Positions 1 through 11,985 of a stretch of 64,000 nucleotides of DNA are shown here, in pieces. The DNA lies in NCBI GenBank assembly GCA_032164245.1, contig JAVMKO010000002.1, positions 94,749,340 to 94,813,339 on the forward strand, written 5' to 3'. The notes under the pieces are model-generated. The model searched no databases. It was not told the origin of the DNA and worked only from the letters and a program-made list of their open reading frames with translations. The stretch comes from Sternotherus odoratus. Taxonomy: Eukaryota > Chordata > Testudines > Kinosternidae. The translations under genes and the position numbers were made by a program. Each line of letters opens with the position of its first letter. Positions within the stretch are counted from its first letter, which is position 1.

Positions 1-1115
1 GAATAGGAAAGTTAACTTGCACTTGCTAATTTGGAGAAACAATAGAAAGCAAGCAACACATACAACACAGTTTTTTGTAGGTCTTAAAAAGGATACAGTA
101 CCTTAAAAAATGTTTAGCATATTCCAGTCATTATACCCCACAGTTTTCAGGACCATGAAAATGTTGCCCTTGTCCTTAATTCCTATTTTAAATCCAGTGC
201 AATTACAATTTGCTGTCTTTAGTAAGTAAATATTATTTTTAGATTAATTTCACAAGGCTTTTGCTAATCATCCATAAGTGAATGGGAACTCTGCCTAAGA
301 AACCCTACGTGAAATTCCCATTGAAACATCTCACCTGGTTCCTATAGTTAATGGGTGGCCACCATGTACCTTCAGTTTTAAAGTGGAACTCCCAGAGTAC
401 TGCAAAAAACTAATGATAGCCATAGGATTTGGAGCAGAGTAATGGATTTGTCTGCTGGTTTCTGGGGCTCTTGGTGTCCATCTGAAATCAGTAGAGATTA
501 GTGGAAACCAGTATGGACCAGCTTGAAGGGACCTAATGGAGGATGTATATTTCCATTAGGAAAGGCCTGGAAAGCTGGGCCTACCTTACAGTTCTTCAAG
601 CCAAGGACATGGTGGTTTTGTTATGTAACACAATACATACCGCTATGACACTACTGTAACTAATAATAATTTAATGATATGTTCCTCTGCTTTTCTTAAA
701 GAAAAGAAGCCAATCTGGCTTGTTTATTTGCCACATAGATTATACACTGTTGTCGGCAATGACTGAGATTAGAGTTTTCAGATACCTTTTTGATTCATTT
801 ATTGAGTCATCGGTAGAGTCCAAAAGCTAATATGATAGGGCCTACATAAAAACTGTCATTTAAAAAAAAAAAAAGGTATTGAAAAAAATGAGGGGTTCTT
901 CCCCATTCAGAATAGTATTTAAAGTGACAGAACATTTCCCAACAGTTTATCTCAGTTTTAAGGTAGGCCATGTTGAAATATGAAAGTGTCTCTTTGAAAT
1001 GAAACACATTTGTTTAGTCAGATTGACTTTAGACTGGTTTAAGGTTCCAGAAAAAAAGATCATGTTATACTTCCAAAATGAAAATCAAGCTGTACACAGT
1101 AATAGTACAATAATA
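1..1115. other. AT-rich non-coding stretch
   Basis: No gene or recognisable repeat is seen. Short open frames on both strands have no known motif. A few short A-runs occur, for example near 860-875. Confidence 0.6.
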
Positions 1116-1224
1116 GGGCTAAACCATCCTGAGCACACCCAATCCCGTCTGATCTCAGAAGCTAAGCATGGTCGGGCCTGGCTAGGATGGGAGACCTCCT
1201 GGGAATACCAGGTGCTGTAGGCTT
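1116..1224 (+). pseudogene. 5S rRNA pseudogene (retrocopy or 5S-headed SINE remnant)
   Basis: The sequence follows vertebrate 5S rRNA almost end to end. The recognisable blocks include GTCTGATCTC, GAAGCTAAGCA, GGTCGGGCCTGG, GATGGGAGACC and GGTGCTGTAGGCTT. Compared with the usual gene it lacks six bases between the intermediate element and the C box, and several CG sites have become CA or CT. The internal RNA polymerase III promoter is therefore probably damaged. No 5S unit repeats beside it and no terminal T-run follows, so it is not a working 5S cluster. It may be a plain 5S retrocopy or the head of an old 5S-derived SINE. I see no clear SINE body downstream. Confidence 0.85.
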
Positions 1225-3561
1225 AACACCTGGCAGTAGGTATAAAATGCCTCCAACGACAGATGGAACAACGCATTGGTTGGAGTATACTTCTTTTCTT
1301 CCCTCCATCATCTCTACTTTATTTTACTGTACCATGGACTCTGTCATAATATCACACAAGACTGGAATATAGCTGAGTGCTGCTGTTTTAATTTAAGCAC
1401 ACCCAAGCTGAGGAAGGCCCTATGGGTTAGTTTCTATCCTCTTCTCTACTAGTGCACAAGGTGTAGGAAAGCTCTTTCCCCATGTACAAGGAGCAGAGCA
1501 GCATCTCTCATTAGTGGTTAAAAGTGCTAGGAAAGCAAGACAGCTGCTGCACTCCCAGAGGGAGATGGTTTGTCCATAATGGGAGTGCCACACCCATTTG
1601 TATTTGGGTGCCATGGCAATTGCTGGGAGTGGATGAGTGGTAAGACAGGTAGGGTAGTTTCCTGCAGTATTCTGGAGCTTATTGAATTAAGTTTAAGTAT
1701 CTTGGGAATTCACTGTATTAGAAATGAAAATGTGTTATGGGATTTAATGTAATGTTTCTAGGGAGGAGACCTGACTAATTAAGCCCTTGGAAATGTGATG
1801 AACTTCAAAGAACTGTTTAAAACAATGTGAAACTTTTAAAATTAATTAGGTTTCCCATGAATTCCTGAGAGGGGGTATGCAAATGGGACTCTCCAGTTAT
1901 CAAGAACTCAACCTTTTGAAGCTCTTCCCTGGGGAGGGGAACTTTCATCTGACTGTATTTCTGTTCAGGGTCACTTCAAAGTAGCAGACTGGTTAGAGGA
2001 GTGACTCACTGTGTCATGAGTGTGTGTGTGTGTGTGTTCAAGTGAAAGCTGTTATGATCCTGTGACCTCCAGGTGGGGTTTGAAGGATTATTCATTAGCC
2101 AGAGCCCTTAGTGGAGAGGAAATGATTTCTGGTAAACTGAGCAGGCATGTAGGTTCTTTATTGTCTTGGTCTGTTTTCTCTGTAATGTTTTCCCTTAAAG
2201 ATTAAATGTGCTTGCTTGGGAGAAGCTGCGTGGCAACTTAACTGTGGGAATTACACTGTCTGATGTGTCTGAGGAGAAAAACAAAACAGGCCTGCTTATG
2301 CAGTCTGACTTTGCTGGTGGATTCACAGTGGAGGCAGCCAGCTGTGCTGCTTGGAGTTACCCCGGTCAGGAGGGAGAGAAATGTGGGTCTCAATCCAAGA
2401 GAGGTGACTATTAAGGAACCTTGGGCCCAGAGTCGGTGACCTTGCTGGACCTTAGAGGGGGAATATAGGTGAAGTTATCCTGAACTGTGACCGGTGGGAT
2501 TAAGGATAGTGTGTGAAGAAACTAGCACTTCATGGAGACGCTATGGGCTTCATATCTTTTTGGCCGAATCCCCCTTGGATCCTCAAGCTTGGGATATTCC
2601 TGTGGATCTTTTGCTTCCCACAAGGGAACAGAATCCTTCCTTCTGGGAGAAATGTGTCAGAACTCAATGAGCTGAAACTGAACAAATATTTCTACTCTCC
2701 ACCCACTTCCAGGCATTTGGCTTGAAAGGGGATAGTTTGAGCTTAGGGTATGCTATCCATATTATTCTGTAATAATTGAATACATCCACACATTCAGAAC
2801 ATGTATTACCATTTTGCCATGAGTTCAGTAGAATTTAAACAGTTTTTTGATGGATTATTCTCAAAATCCAAGGGGGGAGATGAACTATAAGCACATACGG
2901 CATCTGATTTCCCATTGTGACATTCATTTTAACTTCCCTTCTCCATGCTCTCAGTCCACCATGGGTCCTGAACAAAAGAAATTATATACTAAAGGGGCAG
3001 ATCACAAGGGCAAATTTTGCTTGTTAGTAGTTGACATTTTTTGAGTGCAACTGTATATGCAATATATGTACCTAGGGAAAGTACAGGGTGGGTATTTCGT
3101 ACAACAGAGGTATAGTGTATAATTGTCTGTTGCCCATCCCTACAGCTACTTTTCTATGGGAGTTGTGGTTTTTTTTAGGCACTGGAGAAGGACGATGAAG
3201 TGAACTCTAGCCCACCCAAAGATTACACTAGGACACAACAGGCTGGGACTGATCTATATGTCAAAGACCACTTATTACTCTGTGACGCAAACTTCCTGAG
3301 AATGTTTCAGTACTCAGGGACAATGAAAGTTTAAATTAATAGGGGAAGCCTAATGCAAGCAAGAGACGGAGCCTTCTCACTGGCTGGTCCACAACTGTGG
3401 AACTTTTAGCCAGAAGAGTTGAGGATGACAACGAACCTATTTATCTATATAACAAATTCCAAAACTTACTATTTTGACACATCCTTCCCATAATGAACCG
3501 ATTCACCTACTCCATCACAACCATTTTGATGCCCCAATTCCACCTGCTCTTAGAGGGATAT
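1225..3561. other. Non-coding stretch, nothing recognised
   Basis: No gene is supported. The stretch contains a short GT repeat at 2019-2037. A piece near 3345-3420 loosely resembles the 3' part of ancient L2/L3-type LINEs, too weakly to call. Confidence 0.5.
2019..2037. repeat. (GT)n microsatellite
   Basis: About nine GT units in an otherwise ordinary stretch. Confidence 0.9.
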
Positions 3562-4713
3562 TGTGACGCCCTGTACCCCATGTGACACCCTGTACTCCAC
3601 ATTTATCATTCTTATATGATTGATACATTTAGTACAATGTATGCCTTGCATGGTATCATTTGAAAACTCATAATCTGATGAACATTGTTATCCTGGTAAA
3701 ATGTGTGGCAACTTTGTAAAGATATGAGACCCTAAAGTATAACATTGATTTTACTGTAACATGTTACAGTAAAAATGTTAGAAAAATAGGCTCAAATGAA
3801 TTTTTCAGAGACAAAGACACACTTGAACACTAGCAGGCTGATAAAGAGTCATTACCTGTTTAATCATAGATTAACCAGTAGGGAAATTGTAAACAAAGTA
3901 TTTACAATTCACCTGAAGGACAGATGGCAGAGCATTCATGAAATGGAACTGCTGACTTCATGTCCCAGCAAAGACTTTTCCAGTATGAAGGTCAGAGTAT
4001 AAGAAGGAGAGATTGTGATCTACTTCTCACTTCTCCTCCATCATCTCTACTCACAGATGTGAGATCGCTTGAAAAACATCAGGAGCATCACTGGACTGGG
4101 GGGGAATGGTTGTAACAAAGACTTTCCAGTTAGTATGGACTGCTGCAAGTTTTTGGGTGAGAGAAACCTATTTGATTTCAAATTTTATTTAGTTTAGTAA
4201 AGTTTAGGAAATAGTTTTGTGGTTTTATCCTTTTATTTCTTGTGTAACCAGTTCTGTTATGCCTTTATCACTTATAATCACTTAAAATCTATCTTTCTCC
4301 AGTTCATAAACTTGTCATATTCCTTTATCTAATCCAGGGTGTATTTGGATTGAATGGGACTTGGGGACCCCACTTGAGACAATAAGGCTGGTGCATATAA
4401 ACATTACCCAATGTTGGACTAATATGAGCTTATACTGCCAAGGGTTCTACTGAGCTGTATAAGGTGCCCATTCCTGGGATGAAAGGCTGGGGTTGTGGAA
4501 TTTGATAGTGTTGCCCTGTATATAAATCATAAGTGGATGGGAGAGTATTCATGTAACTTTGCTAGAGTGACTTTCCATGCTAATGGCTGTGTGTGAGTAG
4601 AGCTTGGAGAGGCTGATTGTTACTAGCAAAGCAGGATAAAAGTCCCCTTGGGCTGGAGAGTTAAAAGGACACAGCGGTTCAACCGTTCAGATTGTACCCT
4701 GGGGGATGTCACA
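3562..4713 (+). mobile_element. Long LTR-like element (probable solo LTR of an endogenous retrovirus)
   Basis: The block begins TGTGACGCCCTG and ends GGGGGATGTCACA, the TG...CA ends expected of an LTR. Near-identical five-base flanks, GATAT (3557-3561) and GCTAT (4714-4718), could be a decayed TSD. A TATA-like GTATAAGAAGG lies at 3997. No gag, pol or primer-binding site follows, so if real it is a solo LTR. Its start is similar, in reverse complement, to the block at 48455-48592, which supports a repeated family. Orientation is taken from the TATA-like site and is tentative. The length (1.15 kb) is long for a solo LTR, and an internal insertion is possible. Confidence 0.5.
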
Positions 4714-7700
4714 GCTATCCTGGTACAGACTGTTCAAAAAAAGCTCAGAACCCAATGTGCTGTTCTCTTCTGATAATCTTGCCATAAGTGTCACAATGGG
4801 AGTCAAGCAATTTGCTCCTCAAGTTGTACCTTGCTCTAAAAATGCTCTGCTGGCACAAACCCACTTACACCTCTTACTGCAGCGGCAAGTGCCTGATATT
4901 GTGGGCACAAAACCTTGAAAATGTGGCCCTCTGAAGGCCAGCCCAAAAGGTACACAGATAGTTTTGAATTGTGCTCCTGAGGCAATGGGACAAGATAACT
5001 GGGTTTTTGTGACTATGTAACAGAAGTGATCATAAAAACAGATGAGTTTATTAAGACATAGTGGATCCCTGGTGACATCTAAGTCTAATTAAGCCAGGGT
5101 ACTCAGCTTAATGATTTTGTTGTAGAAGAGGTAACTGTTTTGGAACTGAATACATTTAAGGCAGCTCTTTTGGTAGAGGATATTGTACTTAGGGGTGCTA
5201 TTTCCAAGGCCTGTAATAACAAACACTTTCATTTAAAAGACTATGCTCTCTTAAACCATTCTGGAACCCTTCCAGCTGTTTAATGTTGCTATCCTGAAAA
5301 GTTCTGATGGAGCAAGGTAAGCTAAGGAAGACAAGGGGCCTTCATAATGTCCAGGGGAGTTTGTTTGTTTGAATAAATATGCAATTCAGACATCAATCAT
5401 CCTGACCAGTGAGAATGGGTAACACTCATAAGAGTTCTATGCTTAAAAATAAGTAAATACCAGAAACCATTCTTAGTCTCTCTGAGAATGCATGAAGCTC
5501 AGTGTGGCAGAAGTGCTCTAAGGTTATTGCATTAGGGTGACAGCTTTTACATATGTCTTCTTTTTTGATGTAGTACATGCATTTTAAAATCTAAAATATT
5601 GCAGCTGGTACCTTCCACTGCAGTCTGGTGCTTTGCTTTAGGATTCAGAGCTGACTTTCTCACCTCTGTCATTGGGGTGTAGTGTTCCTCTTTGCATGCA
5701 GCTGCAAGATGATGAACCATATTTGATGTACTTTCTCTGAACAGAGACTAGGAGTCCAAGGGATATATTGTTTTATCAATTAGACATTGCTCCTCTGAAT
5801 AACTGACACCACACAAACAACCTTCCTTACACTCTCCATCAGCACTGCAGTGATTGGTCACTTGTTGCTCAGAAACTCATGTAGAGATAATATCTTACTA
5901 CCTAATTCTTCACCACAATCTACTCAGGTAAGTCTGTAGTTAGTGGTGGCAAGAAAAAAACCTTGAAATTCTCAGTGAGTCAAATTCAGAATTCGCATAA
6001 AAGCTTCAATGACTGTTTAATGTCATTCAGTATCATTCAAATCAGTGCAAACTGTTTAGGATGGGTGCACATGAAATGTTTAATAGAAACCTGGGGTGGG
6101 ATTGGGGTGGAGAATGATAGAAACCAAATTAGAAAATGTTTACTTTCATTAACTGGAAATAGAAAGTGCTAGGTGTCAGCACTTGAGAGTAGCCTGACGA
6201 AGGGAGATGTGCTGGAGCCCCCTCCCCCCCTTCTGATTGTTAGGACACAGGTAAGGGGAGCCACAAAGCTCCTTGGTTGAAATGTCCTATATACAACACC
6301 TACTTGCATGGGCAGTGGGTGGCTCATGGAAGGTTCTTCCTGGAGTCCCTTCCTAGAAAAGTGTTGGCAGCAGGAGCCCAGCGAATTTTAAAAGTCAGAT
6401 TTTCAGAACTGCAGATATACAACTACATGGACAAATGCATGCAGAGCTGTGCTCTTAACTGCCATTTTCAGTTTTGTTGTTTTTATTTTGGTTGCACAGT
6501 GTGTATTTTCAGATTAAACTACAACCATGTATGCATTTTTACATCCAGAAGTGTCTGAGCACAGTTCTGGAAATCTGACCCTTAACAGTGAAAGAGAGGT
6601 AAAATATGTGAAGCAGACAGCTGATAATGCAACCGCCCTACTTCGACATTAATACCACCTTTTAAAAAAGAAATACACAAAATTAATAACTGCCTTGGAT
6701 AAAGCAAAGTTCTATTTACTACATTTGTCATATCTGTATATATCCATCACTTTATCAGTTTCTAGTGCATCAGTAGAAAAGTGGCATCTTTCTATCATGT
6801 TCTTTGCTTCATTATAAGATTGCATTGGATATGCCAGATCACAGCTGCAATCTTAAACACCACAAACAGATGTTGTAGGATCATATATACAACAATAACA
6901 TAATCAAGATCCTATGAACAGCAAGTACCTTATCTGGCACAACCCTTTTTTTCTAAGCCATCAGGGCATCTCTAAGTGGACCATGCACAAGGGAACGAAT
7001 ATTTAATTGCAGTGCATGACATTTACTTATTCTATTACCTATAAATGTCACACAAATAGAGTTATTGGAAAGGGGCATAATCATGTTTCAAAAGTTTGGT
7101 CGGTCTTAGAGGAGAGACATAACCATAACTACGTCATAAAGAGTCAAACTTATTAACTCAGGTCATATTGGCAGCTTGCCAGGAGCCCAACGACTGCAAC
7201 TGATTTGCATATATATATTTGCATAATTTTAGAATTTCCCCCCCCTCATATTAGTGTCTTGTTTGCTAGATGAATAGAAATTGCATGTTCAACAGCATAG
7301 AAAGCTGCAGTTGATCAGCTTTGCCCTTATCCTGAAGCTACAGCCCCGGACTGTATTTTAGGAACCCATAACTATATTTTTCTCTGCCCCCTGCAGCATG
7401 ATGGTCACAATATTACCTGGCTTTATTGCTACCAATCACAACCAGAAAGTTTTTCCAGGTCAGGATGGATTGTGTGGCAAAGATTTTTTTCAGACATTCA
7501 GTAAGTGTGTGCAGGGTTCTTTTAGTCTTTTCAATGCCAGTTCTAATCCAGTGTTCTCATTGCTTGAAAATACAATGAAGAGAAGAAAGTCATGGCAAAT
7601 CTCTGAGCTACTCAGTGATGCGGGGGATGGAATGGCTGTGTTTCATTATTTGTTTCCTAAGACCACATCCACTGGAAACCTGTCCACAGCCATTTTCCTT

Positions 7701-8080
7701 ATGGGTGACACCTCAGGATGTCTAATAGTGTTTGAAGCACTCATTAAGTCAGAGGTTCTATTCCACCCTCTCAAATAATTTGTCTATTTTATAGACTCTG
7801 AAGGCTGTATCTATGGGCAGAGCTTTCATTAACAACTGACACAGCCCTTCTAACTTTGAATCTGTTGCAGGCCTGGTGCAGGAATATTTTTGTCTGGATG
7901 CCAGACAGAGCGGAGCACAGTCTCCAATGAATGCCACAACTTTTGCTATTGCTTGCTGTCTGCACTGAGAAGAGAATGAAGCAAATCAAACTTACAAATG
8001 GTGCAATCCATTTCCTCTTTGTGGCACAATCTTTGAACAAAGAGGGCAGTAGAAAACGCTCCTTTAAGACCTGAGGAAAC
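4714..8080. other. Non-coding stretch, nothing recognised apart from a possible exon-like island
   Basis: About 3.4 kb of ordinary AT-rich sequence without recognisable repeats or protein motifs. The single item worth marking is the splice-flanked island at 7397-7500. Confidence 0.5.
7397..7500 (+). other. Exon-like island flanked by consensus splice sites
   Basis: A pyrimidine-rich tract ending CCCCCTGCAG lies immediately before 7397 and GTAAGTGTGT begins at 7501, so 104 bases are bounded by good acceptor and donor signals. The island lies in an open frame running from an ATG at 7398 to 7778. I recognise no domain in the translation. Chance splice-like pairs are common in 64 kb, so this may be a cryptic exon, a non-coding RNA exon or noise. 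Confidence 0.15.
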
Positions 8081-8173
8081 ATCTTTTTCAAAAATCAGAG
8101 AGGTAGCCATGTTAGTCTGGAATAGCAGAGGTAACAAAGAGTCCTTTGGCACCTTAAAGACTAACTAAAGTAT

Positions 8174-8217
8174 TGAAGCATAAGCTTTCGTGGGCTAATA
8201 CCCACTTCGTCGGATGC
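8174..8217 (-). ncRNA. Hammerhead-like ribozyme motif, left arm of palindrome
   Basis: Read on the minus strand, the order is CCGACGA, a hairpin (GTGGGT / GCCCAC around ATTA), GAAA, then the short AGC-UUAU-GCU stem. This matches the hammerhead plan CUGANGA - stem II - GAAA - stem III, except that the conserved U of CUGA is C. Stem I pairing is not obvious. Hammerheads are known in Penelope-like retroelements. Activity is doubtful with the core change. Confidence 0.35.
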
Positions 8218-8273
8218 AAGCAGTGGAAGTGTCCAGGGTTCTATACCTGCCCCTGGACACTTCCACTGCTTGC

Positions 8274-8318
8274 ATCCGACGAAGTGGGTATTAGCTCACG
8301 AAAGCTTATGCTTCAATA
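8274..8318 (+). ncRNA. Hammerhead-like ribozyme motif, right arm of palindrome
   Basis: This is the mirror copy of the 8174-8217 motif on the plus strand: CCGACGA core at 8276-8282, stem II GTGGGT/GCTCAC with two wobble pairs, GAAA, and AGC-UUAU-GCU. It carries the same U-to-C core change. Because the element is a palindrome, either transcript strand would carry one copy. Confidence 0.35.
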
Positions 8319-8335
8319 CTTTAGTCTCTAAGGTG

Positions 8336-8732
8336 TGTAGGAGATCCGCTCTTCCCCCACGTCACAACAGGCAGGAGACTCTTTTGTGGCTCCCAACAGT
8401 GTCCTTTATTTATACAGTGCAAACCCCACCACCAATATACAACTCTACAGTTTAGCTGAGCCCCAGCCCTCAACCTGGCTGGTCTCCGGAAGCAGTCAGC
8501 TCTCACAGGCTCCTAGCCTCAGCTCTACTTCTCTCTGTCGTCCCCTCCCCCCGGGCTTCCTCCCTGGCAGGCTTTTATCCCCTGAGGAGGCTGCCAGGTG
8601 TGACCCATTAAGCCCTCTGCAGCTCAGGGCTACACCCAGGTGGCTAATTAGCCTTCCCCCTCAGGGAAGGCTTCCAAAGGTTTTTTTTCCCTTACAGGGA
8701 CAGCAGGGCTGGCACAGGCCCACCCTGCCACA
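8336..8732 (-). mobile_element. Solo LTR, family A (397 bp)
   Basis: On the minus strand it begins TGTGGCAGGGTGGGCC and ends CGGATCTCCTACA. GGTG is duplicated on both sides (8332-8335 and 8733-8736), and removing one copy restores the host palindrome sequence CTAAGGTGCCAC. A TATA-like GGATAAAAGCC and a later ATAAATAAAG polyadenylation-type signal sit in LTR order. No internal retroviral sequence is present, so it arose by recombination between two LTRs. It shares ends and layout with the LTR at 18973-19497. A four-base TSD fits several LTR-retrotransposon classes, so I do not choose between retroviral and Gypsy-type origin. Confidence 0.85.
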
Positions 8733-8761
8733 GGTGCCACAGGACTCTTTGTTATCTTTTT

Positions 8762-10614
8762 GGAAGACATTGACAGAATCTCTTAAGAAACAATAACCCC
8801 TTTTTGGAAACCTATGGGTCCAGCTGCCTCCCAAGTATTTTCTATGTGGTTGCACCATTGCCTACAGATTACAAATTGTAAATCCCCCTACTCCTACTTT
8901 AAATGCAGAAGAGAGAGATGTTACTGGGAGATGCCTCATTGTTTCTCTTTGCCCTGGGAAGCTGGTAAGATAGACTCCATTGTCTTACATACCAAACCCT
9001 GAGGAGGACATTAAGGCTCCTATCTACAAATTTCAATGGGAGCTAGCCTAAAATACTTTTCAGGATCTGGGCCTACATGACTTGTGTTATTATTGCAGTA
9101 TGCTGAGGAAATCTGAAATTCATCACCTGCTTTTCATCAACATATTTATATCATTTTGGGCACATGCTTATAGCAACCACTATGAACCACATTAAATATG
9201 ACTCTTTATCTTTCTCTGATATCAGCCCCATCTGCTTGACCTCATCTCATCCCTATTCATGTTGCCTTCAAATGCTTCTCAATAGCCTTTAGGTAGAAGG
9301 CACTGATAAAAGAATCCTCCATGATCATGGAATGCATGATAAGGTATTGCATAGTTAATTGTTGTTTGTTAAGGACTCTCCAGGAAGGAAAAGCAGAGAA
9401 TTGTACATTCCTGAGTAGAGAAAGAACAGCTGCAAAAACTTGAAGAGAAGCTGATTCCCCTCGCTGTCTGCTTTTACTACTGCTTTTTTAAAGATGCGGC
9501 ATTAATTTCACATTCAAGGACTGGTGTCTTTTTTGAGTATAAAGCATCTGTGTTACCCAGGGATGTAGCAAGAAGAATTATATACTGTAATGAAATGATA
9601 TAATCATTATAATACTGAATTTTATAGCACTTCTGCTCTAAGTGTAACCCCCCTGGGACCCCTAAAGGTACAAACTCAGGAGGTGTGGAGTGTGCTTTAT
9701 CCCTCTTCCCCCATCCTCCAGGGCCCAGGTCATCCTATTAGTGTGGGTCTCTGTACTCACAACTCCTCCCATTAGTTATCTGGATTATTCAAAATGATAC
9801 TCCAGTGGCAATGCTTCCTGGGAAGTAATGGGTAATCCATCCTATCAGGGCATACTGTGCTCATGTCATAACTAAGTACACAGTTCTCAAATTACCAAAT
9901 AACTCCAATAAACTATATGGAAACAGACACTATAAACACAAAAATGGTAAAGAACAAGTTATACTAAATAATTATATATGAACGTGGCTAGGTTGTCTTA
10001 AGAATACATAAATATAATATATCTAGGGGGCGGGTACCCGGAACTTTTTTCTCTCTCTCTTTTTTGGTCACCTAACACAACCACAGCAAAGTCTCCCTGA
10101 CTCTAATAGTTAACTCAGCTCTCTAACATGTCAGTCCCGAGTCGGAGTCCCTGTTGATGGTGCACTTGTGGATGCTGCAGGCACTCTTGCCTGAGGGGTC
10201 TAATGATCCCTGGACCGGGCTGGGTCTCAGAAGTAGCTTTTCATCTCCAAAGGAGCACTCCTCACACTGGGGTAACAAGTTTAGTTATAAGCTTTCTGTT
10301 TTTCCTCCTAGTTGAGGTAACTGGTGGTGATCAGGCTGAGGCAGCTGAAATAGCTGGCTGAACTGTCCGTCAGACAGTCACTCCCTTCTCCCTGGCGTTT
10401 GGGCTCTTGGGTAAAGAATCCAACAGATCTCCCCTCTTTGGGGCTGCTCCATTAGTTCTTTGTCTCTTTTCTTACAGGAGGGTTGCCTGTCAACAGGGCA
10501 GCAGCTCTGTTGGGATGCACCCTCTGGTCTGGCAGGGCCCACACATGATTCACAGCCCCACTTAGGGTAAGAAGTGTTAGGGAGGTTACAAAAGCAATTT
10601 AGTACTATTTATTA
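8762..10614. other. Non-coding stretch, nothing recognised
   Basis: No gene is seen. The portion 9640-10580 is more GC-rich and pyrimidine-rich than its surroundings, and might be an old LTR-type insertion, but I found no ends or TSD. Confidence 0.4.
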
Positions 10615-10700
10615 ATGCTCACCATAATGTTATGAGGCACAGTGATTTGCCCAAAGATCCAAAGGAAGTCACTTTCAAACCTGGAACTAGAACTCAAGAA
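10615..10700 (-). repeat. MIR/CORE-SINE fragment
   Basis: Reading the minus strand, the order of an A-box-proximal AGTTCTAGTTCCAGG followed by GACTTCC...GGGCAAATCAC...GTGCCTCA is that of the MIR core region. Divergence is high, as expected for an ancient SINE. Confidence 0.45.
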
Positions 10701-11689
10701 GTTGTTGTCACAAGAAACTATTTTCAGACCAATAGAAAAGCAATACCTTCCTCCAATACCCTGGAGATGTTGTGGATTGCAGGCTAGCTATGATGATTTC
10801 AAAGAGCAAGAGGGAAGGATGAAATGAAGGCACGTAGAAATTCCTTCTGAAATACGGAATTCTGCATCTATTTGCCCATATCAAGCAAAGCATTTAAGTA
10901 CACACTTAACTTTAAGCTTGCAAATAGTCCTATTGACTTGGTTTTTGTAAGTCCTTGAATTAAGTTTAAACTAAGTTCTATTATATAGGCATGCAGCTTG
11001 TACTTTAAAATATGTATTTTTCTCTTGTGAACAGTGAACTGGTCATGTCTGGCCTTTCCATTAATTTTTACTAGTTATTGAATATTAGAATATGCTGCAC
11101 ATGCTGCTCTGGAATATCAGTTTAAACTTACACTCACATCTAACCAAACACTTTATTATTGCATTCTAGTACGGTATAGCTGCCCTGTGACAGAAGTTGT
11201 GGGTCAAATCCCAAATCTGCATTTATGCTCACACCAACGCTGACTAGAAACTTTCACCACTTAAAATACTATCCTGTGGAAGAGATGATAAATCATGGTC
11301 TCTGGAAGTGACAGATACAAGTTAAGGACCAAATTCTGCTCTGACCTGTCCTTGGCCTGTATAACATTGAAATCATACTCTGACCCAGGTTCTCCAGCCA
11401 TTCCTGTGATGTTCCCAGTTTTGGGCCAAGGCCTAGAGTCCCCAGGTAGCTGACCCATCTTGGCCACCATCCAATAGCTACTGAAACCAGGTGAGCTAAG
11501 GAGATAGTAGGGATATAGCCCTTGCCAAGACACCACCCACTGCAGCTCTGATTGGAGGAGGATTGCCCAGCTCCATGATTGGTCCAACTACACTATTAAA
11601 GCCAGGAAGAGGCAGTTTGTTTGAGTAAGAAGGTAGTTTCATATAGTATTGTGGCTGCCCTGGACCCTGTTTGTGCCTGCCTCCTGCAC
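10701..11689. other. Non-coding stretch, nothing recognised
   Basis: Ordinary sequence without recognisable coding or repeat content. Confidence 0.5.
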
Positions 11690-11985
11690 CCATCCTGCTC
11701 TGGCCTTAATCATGCCTTTGGTTCTCTTCCCACCTATGCCTGCTCCATGCTTGGTCTTTGCCTCTCCTCTTGCCTTTATGCCTTGCATCCAATCCTCAGT
11801 GACCAGGCCTGGCTCTGACCCCAGCCTCTGACTTCTGATCCTGACTCTGGCTTGACCCCTAGCTCTGGCATTTGGCATCTGACCTCTGCTCTGACCTTCA
11901 GCTTTGATTCCTAGTTCTGATTCTGGCTTGGCCCCTGGCTCTGGTGACTGGCAGTTGACTCTGGAGCTGACCATTGGCTTTATTC
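11690..11985. repeat. Degenerate C/T-rich tandem repeat
   Basis: Loose iterations of CTCTGGCTTGACCCCT and CTGACTTCTGATC-like words fill this block, giving false open frames on both strands (including a 111-residue minus-strand frame). The repeat is old and unit length is irregular. Confidence 0.6.

Larger units (their letters stand above)
8089..8753 (-). mobile_element. Palindromic (fold-back) retroposon copy 1, split by a solo LTR
   Basis: Two arms are reverse complements of each other. The left arm runs from AGAGAGGTAGCC through GGCACCTTAAAGAC and GCATAAGCTTTCG to GTCGGATGC. The right arm mirrors it from GCATCCGACGAAG to CTCTAAGGTG. The arms meet in an inner inverted repeat around 8221-8271. 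The left end is the full family end and the right arm stops early, as expected for 5' truncation of a minus-oriented copy. ATCTTTTT flanks both sides (8081-8088 and 8754-8761). An LTR at 8336-8732 interrupts the right arm. Three relatives lie at 24215, 33603 and 50321. Truncation, TSDs and inverted pseudo-LTR-like arms fit a Penelope-like origin, which is inference. No reverse transcriptase is present here. Confidence 0.7.

Noticed and set aside
11639..11974. 111-residue Arg/Gly/Ala-rich minus-strand frame
   Set aside because: It lies over a degenerate C/T-rich tandem repeat and has no known motif.
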